This document shows, one piece after another, positions 25,965-34,126 of a stretch of 64,000 nucleotides of DNA (its first letter is position 1; every line of letters starts with the position of its first letter). The translations under genes were made by a program, and so were the position numbers. Below the pieces are notes generated by a model. It saw only the letters and a program-made list of their open reading frames with translations. It was not told the DNA's origin and made no database searches. Source of the stretch: CAKUFA01 sp963627465 (GTDB lineage Bacteria; Bacillota; Clostridia; Christensenellales; Aristaeellaceae); contig CAVGBO010000016.1 of NCBI GenBank assembly GCA_963627465.1, forward strand, positions 17,312 through 81,311. The letters are read 5' to 3'.

Positions 25965-27284
25965 TTATTGATGGATAAGCCAAGGCATTTCGCCTGACCA
26001 AATCGCTTTGAGGAAACCTTCCTGCCATCGTGGCACATGACCTGCTCCCACACCGCACACCAGCAACACTTCCTGCCCCATGCAGAGCAAGGGAAGCTGA
26101 TCCCGGAAGGGAGCGTCAATCTTGTGATCCACCAAATAATCCTGCAGGGACTGCCTACCCTCCTGACCGAAGGGGCGGATAAAATCCCCTTGCTGCCGTG
26201 TTCTAAGCACAGCGTCCTGCACCATGACCGCCGGAAGTGCTTGGCAGGTTTTCCCGTTGCCCGGTGCGTTTGCCAAGGATTCAATGGTCAACTTCACCTT
26301 GCCCATGGCGTAGCAGCCTGCGCCATGAACATGTACGGGCGTACACAGCTTTTTTTCTTCCACCAGATGAAGGTGGGTATAGCCTCGGTACGCCTTCGCA
26401 TCTTGCGGCAGGGTGCACTGTGCACCTACCGGGGCATCCAGCAAGGAAGCGAGTCCTTGGGTATGGGCTGCATCCAGTACCGAATGGCATTGGCTTTGCC
26501 ACCACAGCCTAAGCATCCTTGTCCGCACTGCCGGCGTTTGCTTTTGCAGCAGTGGCAAAGGAAAATAGGTGCTCAAGTCCGTTGGCATCTGTTCCTGTGC
26601 CAGCATGTTCAGTGCGTCACTGTCCCATTGAAGGAGCTCTGCCGTTTGCCCCATTCGCTCGGCAATGCCGGGGGCAAGGGATTCCAGCAAAGGTATGACC
26701 TGATGCCGCACCCGATTGCGCAGGTAGACATCTGTTGCGTTGCTGGTGTCTTCTCGCCAAGGCTGTCCTGCTTGCTGCAAGGCGTCAACCATTTCTGCTT
26801 TGCTGACATGCAGCAGTGGCCGCAGCACGGTCATGCCGTTCATCTGCGATTGCTGCCGCATACCACACAGGCCATCCAGCCCGGTTCCTCGCATCAGGTG
26901 CATCAGTAGGGTTTCCGCCTGATCTTCCCGGTGATGAGCAAGCACCAGCGCATCTGCACCGCTTTGCTTCATGGCCTGCCGAAAGGCGGCATACCGTGCC
27001 TCCCGAGCCCATCCTTCCCCAGGGTTTGCCGGAGGGGTTAGATGAAAAACAGAACACGGTATGTTTTGCTTCCTACAGAAGTCTGTTACAAAGGCTTCGT
27101 CCTCGTCCGCTGCCTGCCCTCGCAATCCGTGATTCACATGCACGGCTTCCAGCATCACCTGGCCACGGTTGCGAAGCTCCAGCAGTGCGCTGCACAATGC
27201 CATGGAATCTGCTCCGCCGGACAAGCCCACAAGCATTTTCCCTTCCATCCAAGAAAGGGAATCTGCCAGCTTTTCAAGGGTCAT
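25965..27284 (-). CDS. tilS: tRNA(Ile)-lysidine synthase
   Basis: Modifies the wobble cytidine of the AUA-reading tRNA(Ile) to lysidine, an essential decoding step. The PP-loop motif SGGADSMAL is at residues 20-28, and VLAHHREDQAETLLMHLMRGTGLDGL follows as in the family. The 439-residue length includes the C-terminal TilS domain with the RQQGDFIRPFGQEGRQSLQDYLVD region. It is 16 bp after the Gln-rich gene and 23 bp before hpt. Confidence 0.95.
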   Translation of the reverse strand: MTLEKLADSLSWMEGKMLVGLSGGADSMALCSALLELRNRGQVMLEAVHVNHGLRGQAADEDEAFVTDFCRKQNIPCSVFHLTPPANPGEGWAREARYAAFRQAMKQSGADALVLAHHREDQAETLLMHLMRGTGLDGLCGMRQQSQMNGMTVLRPLLHVSKAEMVDALQQAGQPWREDTSNATDVYLRNRVRHQVIPLLESLAPGIAERMGQTAELLQWDSDALNMLAQEQMPTDLSTYFPLPLLQKQTPAVRTRMLRLWWQSQCHSVLDAAHTQGLASLLDAPVGAQCTLPQDAKAYRGYTHLHLVEEKKLCTPVHVHGAGCYAMGKVKLTIESLANAPGNGKTCQALPAVMVQDAVLRTRQQGDFIRPFGQEGRQSLQDYLVDHKIDAPFRDQLPLLCMGQEVLLVCGVGAGHVPRWQEGFLKAIWSGEMPWLIHQ

Positions 27285-27300
27285 GCTTCACACTCCTTGC

Positions 27301-28806
27301 TTAACGAAGGGGTGCATTGCACACATTGCATGCAGTCAAGTCCTTGTAAGCGTCGTCGTTGATCTCGCCGTACGTGAAGCTCTTCATGTACTGATAATAG
27401 CTGGAATGGATGGAGCGGCAGTGTTCATCCGCATGATACTTGGTGCCGCCCTTGGAATTATAGTACAGCACCGTGCTGGCAGATGTATTGGTGGAATCCT
27501 GCACAGTAGGTGTTGCCGTCGGTTCCGGAGTGGCGGTGGAAATGTCCTCCAAGGTAGAAAGAGACTTGGGGTCTACATACCAAGTTTCGTTTTCCTTCAC
27601 CATCACCACTGACAGGCGATACAGCTCGGCATCCTTACCGTTATTCTTGTTGATGGTTGCCTTCACGGTTACCGTACGGGTCGTGTCATTATCCGTGCCG
27701 GAGATTTTCTCCATGGTATAATCTTCAGGCGTACGGTTGGCTAGAATTTGATACAGTGCCTTCTTCGGCTCGCTGACGCTGCTCTGCCAAGAAGGAGAGC
27801 ACAGGGACACCATGTCGTCGTGATGGTTTACCTTCCAGAAGTAGAAGAAGGATTCCAGCTGCGCCACTGCCTCGCTTTGCAGCCCATCATCTTCAGGGGC
27901 TGGGGTAGCAGTAGGCACGTCCGTAGCAACCAGCACGCCGAGGGAATCAGGATCGTCCCCTCCCGTGGTGCTGTTAGCGGAAAGCACCGCTGTACCGGAG
28001 TCTGCTGTGCTGGAAGCAGGCGGCGTAACGCCCCTTGACCGGGTACTGTCCGCCGGTGCGCTGGAAGTCAGCGCACTTACCAGTGCCACCACAGCCAGCG
28101 CCGCATACACCACAGAAAGGGTTGTGCGCAAGTTTGAAGACACCACAGGGCGCACCCAAATCATGACCACAGCCACCACAGCCAGGCCAATAAACACCCA
28201 CTTCAAAGGTGTCAGTGACAAAGCCATGCCCAGCACGAACAGCAGCGGTACCACGCCGAAGACCAGAATCTTGATGATCAATTCAGGATCAAACTGCTTT
28301 CCAGCTTTTTGCGGCTGCATCTGCTGCTGAGGAGGATACTGATACGTGCCTCCATTCTGCTGAGGATAGCCCTGCTGAGGCTGACCGTAACCCTGTTGGG
28401 GTTGGGCATAGCCTTGCTGGGCATAGCCCTGCTGAGGCTGACCGTAGCCTTGCCGGGGTTGAGCGTAGCCCTGCTGGGCGTACCCTTGCTGAGGCTGGGC
28501 ATAACCTTGCTGGGCGTAGCCCTGAGGCTGTACATAGCCTTGGCGAGGTTGCGCATAGCCTTGCTGAGGCTGCGTGTACCCTTGCTGGCTATAACCCTGC
28601 TGCGGCTGGGTGTAGCCTTGCTGCGTGTATCCCTGCTGAGGCTGACTGTAACCTTGGCCGGTATAACCCTGCTGTGCATAGCCCTGCTGGGGCTGGGAAT
28701 AATTCTGCTGGGTATAGCCGTAATTTTGTTGGCCATACGCCTGCTGAGGGTTGGCCGTTTGGCGACCATAAGGATTATTGTTTTCATTGGAACGGCTGCC
28801 GTTCAT
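27301..28806 (-). CDS. Gln-rich repeat membrane protein with C-terminal His/Cys domain
   Basis: A 501-residue protein. Residues 22-150 carry 18 QGY units in a Gln/Pro/Tyr low-complexity cytoplasmic region. Three hydrophobic helices follow (about 178-200, 203-219, 226-248). The outer part has a linker, a folded segment (about 305-430) with an NTF2/lumazine-like pattern, a Thr/Pro linker, and a C-terminal motif KYHADEHCRSI ... TACNVC that resembles the small His/Cys domain often found at the ends of secreted Clostridial nucleases and surface proteins. The ATG at 28806 has GAGGAGGT upstream. It leads the tilS-hpt-ftsH operon. The function is unknown. Confidence 0.8.
   Translation of the reverse strand: MNGSRSNENNNPYGRQTANPQQAYGQQNYGYTQQNYSQPQQGYAQQGYTGQGYSQPQQGYTQQGYTQPQQGYSQQGYTQPQQGYAQPRQGYVQPQGYAQQGYAQPQQGYAQQGYAQPRQGYGQPQQGYAQQGYAQPQQGYGQPQQGYPQQNGGTYQYPPQQQMQPQKAGKQFDPELIIKILVFGVVPLLFVLGMALSLTPLKWVFIGLAVVAVVMIWVRPVVSSNLRTTLSVVYAALAVVALVSALTSSAPADSTRSRGVTPPASSTADSGTAVLSANSTTGGDDPDSLGVLVATDVPTATPAPEDDGLQSEAVAQLESFFYFWKVNHHDDMVSLCSPSWQSSVSEPKKALYQILANRTPEDYTMEKISGTDNDTTRTVTVKATINKNNGKDAELYRLSVVMVKENETWYVDPKSLSTLEDISTATPEPTATPTVQDSTNTSASTVLYYNSKGGTKYHADEHCRSIHSSYYQYMKSFTYGEINDDAYKDLTACNVCNAPLR
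28357..28743 (-). repeat. tandem coding repeats (QGY units)
   Basis: The DNA holds degenerate 12-24 base tandem units that encode QQGYAQ, QQGYTQ or PQQGYGQ, 18 QGY copies in all. Repeats differ mainly at third codon positions and in the Ala/Thr/Ser/Gly after Tyr, which suggests expansion by slippage or recombination followed by drift. Confidence 0.9.
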
Positions 28807-28937
28807 CCTCAGACCTCCTCTCTCCTCATCAGCATGGCAATACAAGCCTGCCATGCTGTCAAAGGATGATGCGATTCCGCTTCATCCGTAAACAACGAAA
28901 TGTCAAATAAGGAATGTGGATGGACATTCCTCTGCCT

Positions 28938-28967
28938 ATTATGCGGTAACATTTGCGCTCTTGTCAA
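28938..28967 (-). promoter_or_regulatory. promoter of the Gln-rich/tilS/hpt/ftsH/VanW operon
   Basis: On the minus strand a perfect TTGACA (28967-28962) and CATAAT (28943-28938) are 18 bp apart, about 130 bases before the first start codon. The close spacing of the six genes downstream suggests one transcript. Confidence 0.7.
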
Positions 28968-28989
28968 GTAATCATCCGTCAAAAGGACA

Positions 28990-29039
28990 GGAAAAAAGGC
29001 TGCGGCGCAAAAAGTTTTACAACTTTCTGTGCCGCAGCC
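28990..29039 (-). terminator. terminator of the nadD/yqeK-rsfS operon
   Basis: A 19-bp stem (29039-29021 with 29016-28998, one G-U pair and one mismatch) has a 4-base loop and is followed on the minus strand by TTTTTT, 34 bases after the rsfS stop. Confidence 0.9.
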
Positions 29040-29072
29040 CATCTTATGTGATGATTGATTCATGCAAGTTCG

Positions 29073-29435
29073 TCATTCTACAGTCTGATCAAACGGGAGC
29101 ACCAGACGATTTGTTCCATCCTCCCACAGCCGTTCCAGATTGTAGTAAGCACGTTCTTCCTGATGGAAGAGCTGCACAAGAATATGACCGTAGTCCATGA
29201 CGATCCACCGGCCTTCGCCCTGACCTTCCATGCGGCGCAGGGCAAGCCCTTCCTTGGCCATGCGTTCATCCACTTCATCCGCCAGTGCCTTCACCAGGTT
29301 GGCATTCCTGCCGGAGGCAATGACCATGTAATCCGTAATCACCGTCAAGTGACCCACGTTCAGTGCCACAATGTCCTGTGCCTTCCGCTCGTACAATGCC
29401 TTTGCGATTTCCTGAACCAATGCGTTATCCTGCAT
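29073..29435 (-). CDS. rsfS: ribosome silencing factor RsfS
   Basis: A 120-residue protein of the RsfS/Iojap family that binds ribosomal protein L14 and blocks subunit joining under poor nutrition. Typical stretches are ALNVGHLTVITDYMVIASGRN in the first half and GEGRWIVMDYGHILVQLFHQEERAYYNLERLW in the second (D-Y-G and H-x-F pattern). It follows the nadD-yqeK gene by 25 bp, the classical neighbour order. Confidence 0.95.
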   Translation of the reverse strand: MQDNALVQEIAKALYERKAQDIVALNVGHLTVITDYMVIASGRNANLVKALADEVDERMAKEGLALRRMEGQGEGRWIVMDYGHILVQLFHQEERAYYNLERLWEDGTNRLVLPFDQTVE

Positions 29436-29460
29436 AAACTTCCTCCTTCTTTATGATGGC

Positions 29461-30666
29461 TTATGAATGCATTTCATTCGTTCCGTTCTTTTTCAGGGTC
29501 TTCAGCCATGCAATCGTTTCCAGCGTCTGGGGATGCATGGGCTTGCCCCCCTTGCGAACATAATCCTTCGTGCCCTCCATGCTGCAAAGCATGGCTCTTT
29601 CAAGGCTCAACTGTGCCAAGACTCGAACCTTTTCCAGTGTAGGGTAGCTTTCTCTGGTAGGTTCAATCTTATCCGCTAGGTAAACCACCATGTCCAGCGG
29701 CGTCATGCCCACCTTGCCGGTGGTGTGGCAGGCGATGGCTCGCAGCACATCCGGATCTTCCTCGCCATAAACCGTTGCTGCCAGATAGGCACCTGCGATG
29801 GAATGCATGAGTGCCCCGCTTTCCAGCACAGCCTGATCATCCGTCAGCTGATGCTCCATGCAGATGCGCTGCATCTCCTTCAGTGGCAGGCACTTGGCGC
29901 AGTCGTGCAACACCGCTGCTTCCTCCGCCTGACGAAGATCCACGCCATGGATTTTCGCCAAATGCCGTGCCGTGTAGGCCACTGCCAGCGTGTGAGCGAA
30001 CCGTTTCACGGACAGATCCTGAAACAGTCGTGTCAGCCACTTTTCCGGCGTGCGCAGATGTGCAGGGATGCCGTATAATCCCCGAAGTGCTGCATACTCC
30101 CGGCAAACCACCGGCAAGTCTGCCATAGGCTTTCCTTCCACCAGTGCCTTGCGTACCTGGGTGGAGGAAACATCCACAATGTCCATATTCACCATCTGGA
30201 AGCTGCCGCCCAGTGCCGTCAGTCGGTGGCGTTCCTCCACGATCTCCGCCGGTTTTTTGTCCCATTTGCGGGGGCAAATGAGAAAGGTGCACATACCCAG
30301 CACTCGGGTGTAATCCTTCCAGTTCTGTAATTCAAACAGCGTGTCCGCACCAATGATATAAAACAGATCCGCCTTCGGGTAGGCTTCATGCAGTGCGGCT
30401 AGGGTATCCACCGTGTAAATGATGCCCTCCCGCTCCAGCTCCATGGAGCAAGGTTCCAGTCCCGGTTCCTGTGCCGTGGCTGCGCACACCATCCGCCAGC
30501 GATCTACCGCCGGTGAAATGTCGTGCTTATGGGGAGGGTTGCCTGTCGGCAATACCAGCACCCGATCAAGCCCTGCCTCCTGCATAGCCGCACGAGCCAT
30601 GGCAATGTGCCCTGCGTGAATGGGGTCAAATGTGCCGCCAATAATCCCGATGCGTTCCTTTGCCAA
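29461..30666 (-). CDS. nadD-yqeK: fused nicotinate-nucleotide adenylyltransferase and YqeK-type HD phosphohydrolase
   Basis: One 401-residue frame joins two enzymes that are usually separate neighbouring genes. Residues 1 to about 200 are NadD: the nucleotidyltransferase motif GGTFDPIHAGH at 10-20 and VSSTQVRKAL near the end; it makes nicotinate adenine dinucleotide for NAD. The rest is YqeK: FAHTLAVAYTARHLA, then VLHDCAK with the HD pair, and ACHTTGKVGM, matching symmetrical Ap4A hydrolases. The TTG at 30666 has AGAAGG seven bases upstream and gives MAKERIGIIGG. An ATG at 30717 overlaps the -10 element and lacks a close ribosome site. Confidence 0.88.
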   Translation of the reverse strand: MAKERIGIIGGTFDPIHAGHIAMARAAMQEAGLDRVLVLPTGNPPHKHDISPAVDRWRMVCAATAQEPGLEPCSMELEREGIIYTVDTLAALHEAYPKADLFYIIGADTLFELQNWKDYTRVLGMCTFLICPRKWDKKPAEIVEERHRLTALGGSFQMVNMDIVDVSSTQVRKALVEGKPMADLPVVCREYAALRGLYGIPAHLRTPEKWLTRLFQDLSVKRFAHTLAVAYTARHLAKIHGVDLRQAEEAAVLHDCAKCLPLKEMQRICMEHQLTDDQAVLESGALMHSIAGAYLAATVYGEEDPDVLRAIACHTTGKVGMTPLDMVVYLADKIEPTRESYPTLEKVRVLAQLSLERAMLCSMEGTKDYVRKGGKPMHPQTLETIAWLKTLKKNGTNEMHS

Positions 30667-30715
30667 TGCATGGCCTTCTTTCCGAACCTTCTGTTTTTCG
30701 TCTTTCCTCAATGCC

Positions 30716-30744
30716 ATTATAAACGATTTTCTCCATTTTAGGAA
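30716..30744 (-). promoter_or_regulatory. probable promoter of nadD-yqeK
   Basis: On the minus strand TTCCTA (30744-30739) and a perfect TATAAT (30721-30716) are 17 bp apart. The -10 covers the alternative ATG at 30717, which supports the downstream TTG start. Confidence 0.5.
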
Positions 30745-30817
30745 GAGGAAATTTTCAGGCATTGGGTTTGGTGAAGCCACGCAAGTGTATTTCATACCAA
30801 AGTCTGTTTTCTTGTGC

Positions 30818-30847
30818 TTGTTCTTTTCCCGGCGTTCATGATACAAT
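30818..30847 (+). promoter_or_regulatory. probable promoter of tadA
   Basis: TTGTTC (30818-30823) and TACAAT (30842-30847) are 18 bp apart, closely upstream of the tadA ribosome site. It diverges from the nadD-yqeK promoter. Confidence 0.45.
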
Positions 30848-30865
30848 GATGCTGAGGTGATGATC

Positions 30866-31324
30866 ATGGAGGAAGCCAACGTATGGATGCAGGAAGCCTT
30901 GGTGCAGGCTAAGGAAGCCCTTACCCATGAAGAAGTTCCTGTGGGTGCCGTGCTGGTGCATCAAGGGAAAAAGTTGTGCGCCTTCGGCAACCGCCGTGAA
31001 GCCGATCATGATCCAACTGCCCATGCAGAAATTCTTTGCCTTCGAGAAGGAGCTCGTCTGCTGGGGAATTGGCGCATGCAGGACTGTACGCTATACGTTA
31101 CGTTGGAGCCCTGCCCCATGTGCGCCGGTGCCATGGTCATGAGCCGATTAGGCAAGTGCGTCTACGGGGCACCGGATCCGCAAAAGGGCTGCTGCGGCTC
31201 CGTGTATGATCTGCCGGACGATCCTGCCCTCGGCAGTCAAACCCAGTGGGAAGGCGGCATCATGGCAGACGCCTGTCAGGAAGTACTAGACGCATTCTTC
31301 GCCCGGCGCAGAAAAGGTGATTGA
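30866..31324 (+). CDS. tadA: tRNA-specific adenosine deaminase
   Basis: A 152-residue cytidine-deaminase-fold enzyme that converts A34 to inosine in tRNA(Arg). The zinc and proton-transfer motifs are intact: HAEI near residue 52 and EPCPMCAGAM near 81-90, and the end has the VLDAFFARRR helix typical of TadA. Three starts are in frame (GTG 30857, ATG 30860, ATG 30866); GAGGTG fits only the ATG at 30866. Confidence 0.95.
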   Translation: MEEANVWMQEALVQAKEALTHEEVPVGAVLVHQGKKLCAFGNRREADHDPTAHAEILCLREGARLLGNWRMQDCTLYVTLEPCPMCAGAMVMSRLGKCVYGAPDPQKGCCGSVYDLPDDPALGSQTQWEGGIMADACQEVLDAFFARRRKGD

Positions 31325-31351
31325 CGCAATAACCGCATACGGCATATTTTC

Positions 31352-31385
31352 AGGCAGACGACAGACCTTTGTCATCTGCCTTTTT
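31352..31385 (+). terminator. terminator of tadA
   Basis: A 12-bp stem with one mismatch (31352-31363 with 31370-31381), a 6-base loop and TTTTT follow the tadA stop by 28 bases. Confidence 0.8.
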
Positions 31386-31479
31386 CGATGCAATGACAGG
31401 CAGTTCATCACCTGTCAAAGGCAATCGTTTGGTATCCCCTTGTTGCGCTTTTTCGGCAACTTTTTTCTGTTCACATTCT

Positions 31480-31508
31480 TGACATATTTAATATGAAGAG
31501 ATAGAATA
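31480..31508 (+). promoter_or_regulatory. promoter of the Mrp-like operon
   Basis: A perfect TTGACA (31480-31485) and TAGAAT (31503-31508) are 17 bp apart. It lies in the 315-bp gap between tadA and the first antiporter gene, and is the only strong promoter seen before 41153. Confidence 0.8.
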
Positions 31509-31639
31509 GCTCGGTGCCTCGGAAAAGGGTATGGCGGTCCTTTCCGCGGCATTTCCGGAAAGGGATTGTGCTGCTTACAAACGCGCTGTCCTGCCGCGTT
31601 GCAGGGTCTCTTTTCATCAAAGATAAGGGAGGTTCATCC
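31509..31639 (+). other. structured 5' leader of the Mrp-like operon
   Basis: About 125 bases separate the likely transcription start from the first ATG. CCTTTCCG (31540-31547) can pair with CGGAAAGG (31557-31564), or alternatively with CGGAAAAGG just upstream (31521-31529). This does not match a riboswitch class I know. It may be a regulatory leader or simply untranslated RNA. Confidence 0.35.
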
Positions 31640-32113
31640 ATGTTCTTCATTCTCTTTGCGTTCTGGGTCATCCTGAACGGTCAATGGACGGGTGAGATTG
31701 CCATTGTGGGACTGGTTCTCTCGGCACTGCTGTACCTGCTCATGTGGAAGTTCATGAACTACTCGCCAAAGCGTGAGTGGGCTGTTGTGAAACGGCTGCC
31801 CAGACTAATCGCATATTTCTTCTACCTGGTAGGAGAAATCTTCAAGGCCGCTTGGGGCACCATTCAGTTCATCTGGTCCCCATCTCAGGTGGTAGAACCT
31901 GAAGTCAAGTCCTTCCGCACCAAGCTGAAAACCGGTTGGGGCAAAGTTGTACTGGCCAACTCCATCACCCTGACCCCTGGTACCATTACCGTAGACGTGC
32001 GGGACGACGTTATGCTGGTACACTGCATCGACCACTCCTTCGGTGAAGGGCTGGAAGACAGTGATATGGAACATCGTATTCAGAAAATCGAGGAAGGAGG
32101 GCACAAGGCATGA
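31640..32113 (+). CDS. mnhE: Na+/H+ antiporter subunit E (MrpE/MbhA-like)
   Basis: A 157-residue small subunit of an Mrp-type complex, with two N-terminal hydrophobic stretches, a third near 55-75, and a soluble tail. The family motif NSITLTPGTITVDV followed by VHCID is clear. In Mrp complexes subunit E forms part of the small-subunit end of the membrane arm. The frame is open upstream, but the ATG at 31640 has AAGGGAGG and the expected N-terminus. Its stop overlaps the next start by 4 bp (ATGA). Confidence 0.92.
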   Translation: MFFILFAFWVILNGQWTGEIAIVGLVLSALLYLLMWKFMNYSPKREWAVVKRLPRLIAYFFYLVGEIFKAAWGTIQFIWSPSQVVEPEVKSFRTKLKTGWGKVVLANSITLTPGTITVDVRDDVMLVHCIDHSFGEGLEDSDMEHRIQKIEEGGHKA

Positions 32114-32439
32114 CGGAAGCTTACAACCTGATGTACAACATCGTCCTAGGCATTCTGGGCGGCATGCTGTGTGCCTGCCTGATTCGTGCCGTTATCGGTC
32201 CCCGCATTGCCGACCGAATCATCGCCGTCAACATGATGGGCACGCTGGTGGTCATCATCATTTGCGTGCTGGCCTTCGTGATGGATGAAGGCTACCTGGC
32301 TGATATTGCCATGATCTACACCATGCTGTCCTTCCTGTCTGTGGTGTTGCTGACCAAGGTGTACATGGGCATCTATCGTGAAAAGCGCCGCCGTGCTGAA
32401 GCGGCAAAGGCGGAGAAGGAGGGACAGGAACATGCTTGA
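32110..32439 (+). CDS. mnhF: Na+/H+ antiporter subunit F (MrpF/MbhB-like)
   Basis: A 109-residue protein with three hydrophobic segments. RAVIGPRIADRIIAVNMMGT is the signature of MrpF, with the charged G-P-x-x-x-D-R turn, followed by the helix carrying LADIAMIYTMLSFLS. The C-terminus is basic and cytoplasmic. It overlaps subunit E by 4 bp and subunit G by 8 bp, which implies tight co-translation. Confidence 0.93.
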   Translation: MTEAYNLMYNIVLGILGGMLCACLIRAVIGPRIADRIIAVNMMGTLVVIIICVLAFVMDEGYLADIAMIYTMLSFLSVVLLTKVYMGIYREKRRRAEAAKAEKEGQEHA

Positions 32440-32785
32440 TACCGTTCGTTTTGTGATCAGCCTGATCATGACCCTGGGCGGCCTGTTCGCTCTGCTCTCC
32501 GGCATTGTGGGCGTTTTTCGCTTCAAGTACGCTTTGACCCGCATTCATGCAGCAGCCCTGTTTGACACAGTGGGCATTCTGCTGATGGTGGGCGGCGTTA
32601 TCGTGGGACAAGGCTTTACCATTGCATCCCTGAAGATGCTGCTGGTGATTGCCATTCTGTGGATGTCCAGCCCCGTATCCAGCCACCTGATCGGCCGCTT
32701 GGAAGTGACCATCAACGACGCACTGGATAAGGACATGACCGTTGCTGATCAGGCTATGGTTGATCATGAAAAGGAGGGTGACTGA
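32432..32785 (+). CDS. mnhG: Na+/H+ antiporter subunit G (MrpG/MbhC-like)
   Basis: A 117-residue three-helix protein. The MrpG pattern is seen in GGLFALLSGIVGVFRFKYALTRIHAAALFDT, where the R-x-H-A-A motif is conserved, and SSPVSSHLIGR near the end of the third helix. The ATG at 32432 has GGAGGGACAGG upstream inside the subunit F frame. The tail is short and acidic. Confidence 0.93.
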   Translation: MLDTVRFVISLIMTLGGLFALLSGIVGVFRFKYALTRIHAAALFDTVGILLMVGGVIVGQGFTIASLKMLLVIAILWMSSPVSSHLIGRLEVTINDALDKDMTVADQAMVDHEKEGD

Positions 32786-32787
32786 TC

Positions 32788-33123
32788 ATGCAGGCATTGA
32801 ACATCATTCTGCTGATTTTCATTCTCGGCTGCGCTCTGGCTGCTGCCCTGAGCAAGAACCTGCTGCAGGCCATTGTCATCTTCATGGGGCAAAGTACGGC
32901 TATGTGCGTCATTTGGATTCTGCTGGAATCCCCTGACTTGGCCATTACGGAAGCCGCTGTAGGCGCCGGTATTACCAGTTTGCTGCTTTTCGTTACGTTG
33001 AAGAAGATTCACGCCATTGATGTAAGCAATGAGCGTGAAGAGGGTGCTCCCGTTTCTACCCGTACCGAAAAGAGCTTGATTAACCAAGAGGAGGGAAACG
33101 GCGATGGCACACATCAGAAATGA
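32788..33123 (+). CDS. MbhD/DUF4040-type subunit (C-terminal MrpA fragment)
   Basis: A 111-residue protein with three helices. It matches the DUF4040/MbhD module: LLQAIVIFMGQSTAMCVIW, then SPDLAITEAAVGAGITSLLLF, in which the P-D-x-A-x-T-E-A motif is highly conserved. In canonical Mrp this module is fused into the C-terminal part of MrpA; here, as in membrane-bound hydrogenases, it is a separate gene. It overlaps the next gene by 20 bp. Confidence 0.9.
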   Translation: MQALNIILLIFILGCALAAALSKNLLQAIVIFMGQSTAMCVIWILLESPDLAITEAAVGAGITSLLLFVTLKKIHAIDVSNEREEGAPVSTRTEKSLINQEEGNGDGTHQK

Positions 33124-34123
33124 TTATGAAAACAGCTGGTGGCCTCGCCTGAAACGCTGGCTACAAGGCGGCTCCACCAAGCTGGATGAAGCCATGACCA
33201 AGGAATACGATGAAAGCCGTGAAGGTCACCTGGTGGGCACCATTGAAGAAGCCCAAGCCCGAGAAGATGCACGGGAAGAAAGAGTGCGCCGTCAGCTGGC
33301 GGAAGAACAGACCATGTATACCCAAGCCCATCAGTGGGCTGCCACCCACGGTCAGAAGACTGCCCGTGTGCTGTACGGTCTGTTTGCGGTAATTATCTGC
33401 GTTTCCATCATTGCGCTGCTGCTTTCCACGGCTACTCATCTGCCACCCTTCGGCAATGCTGATAACCCGGTCAATAACGAGGTCAGTCAGCGGTACATTG
33501 AAAAGGGTCAGGAAGAAACCGGCATTGTGAACATTGTGGCCGGCATGATCCTTGACTACCGTGCCTTCGATACCCTGGGTGAAAGCAACGTGCTGTTCAT
33601 TGCCGCCTGCTCAGTGTTGATTCTGCTGCGAATCAGCCGTGACCCCAACGGCGGCGTCAGTGCGGAACAGTTGGCTGTGGAAGCCAATGACCGTATGTAT
33701 GAGCCCAAGAACGACATCATCCTTCAGCATATTGCCAAGGTGCTGGTGCCGATTATCCTCATGTTTGGCATGTACGTCATCATGAACGGTCACATCTCCC
33801 CCGGCGGCGGCTTCTCCGGTGGTGCGATCATGGGTGCAGGCCTGATCCTGTATCTGAACGCCTTCGGCTTCAAGAAGACGGAGCAGTTCTTCACCTTCAA
33901 AACCTTCCAGATCGTCAGCCTGTGTGCACTGAGCTTCTATGCCTTGTCCAAAGCCTACAGCTTCTTCACCGGTGCCAACCATCTGGAGTCCATTATCACC
34001 ACAGGTACCCCCGGTGCCTTGTTCTCTGCCGGCCTTATTCCCTACCTGAATCTGGCTGTCGGTCTGGTGGTATGCTGCACCATGTACGCCTTCTATACCC
34101 TGTTCAGAAAGGGGGATATGTAA
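33104..34123 (+). CDS. MbhE-MrpB fusion subunit
   Basis: A 339-residue protein that joins two modules. Residues 1 to about 80 are an unusual charged, Glu/Arg-rich cytoplasmic extension. An MbhE-like part follows (about 85-180: one helix, then EETGIVNIVAGMILDYRAFDTLGES, the MbhE/MrpA-C motif). The second half is MrpB: MFGMYVIMNGHISPGGGFSGGAIMGAG, with the H-x-x-P-G-G-G-F-x-G-G signature, and further helices. In other organisms MbhE and MrpB are separate or MbhE is part of MrpA. The ATG has GAGGAGGG upstream. Confidence 0.9.
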   Translation: MAHIRNDYENSWWPRLKRWLQGGSTKLDEAMTKEYDESREGHLVGTIEEAQAREDAREERVRRQLAEEQTMYTQAHQWAATHGQKTARVLYGLFAVIICVSIIALLLSTATHLPPFGNADNPVNNEVSQRYIEKGQEETGIVNIVAGMILDYRAFDTLGESNVLFIAACSVLILLRISRDPNGGVSAEQLAVEANDRMYEPKNDIILQHIAKVLVPIILMFGMYVIMNGHISPGGGFSGGAIMGAGLILYLNAFGFKKTEQFFTFKTFQIVSLCALSFYALSKAYSFFTGANHLESIITTGTPGALFSAGLIPYLNLAVGLVVCCTMYAFYTLFRKGDM

Positions 34124-34126
34124 CCG

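Noticed and set aside
28357..28743. CRISPR-like regular repeats
   Set aside because: The repeats are short, degenerate, without spacers, and encode QGY units in frame.
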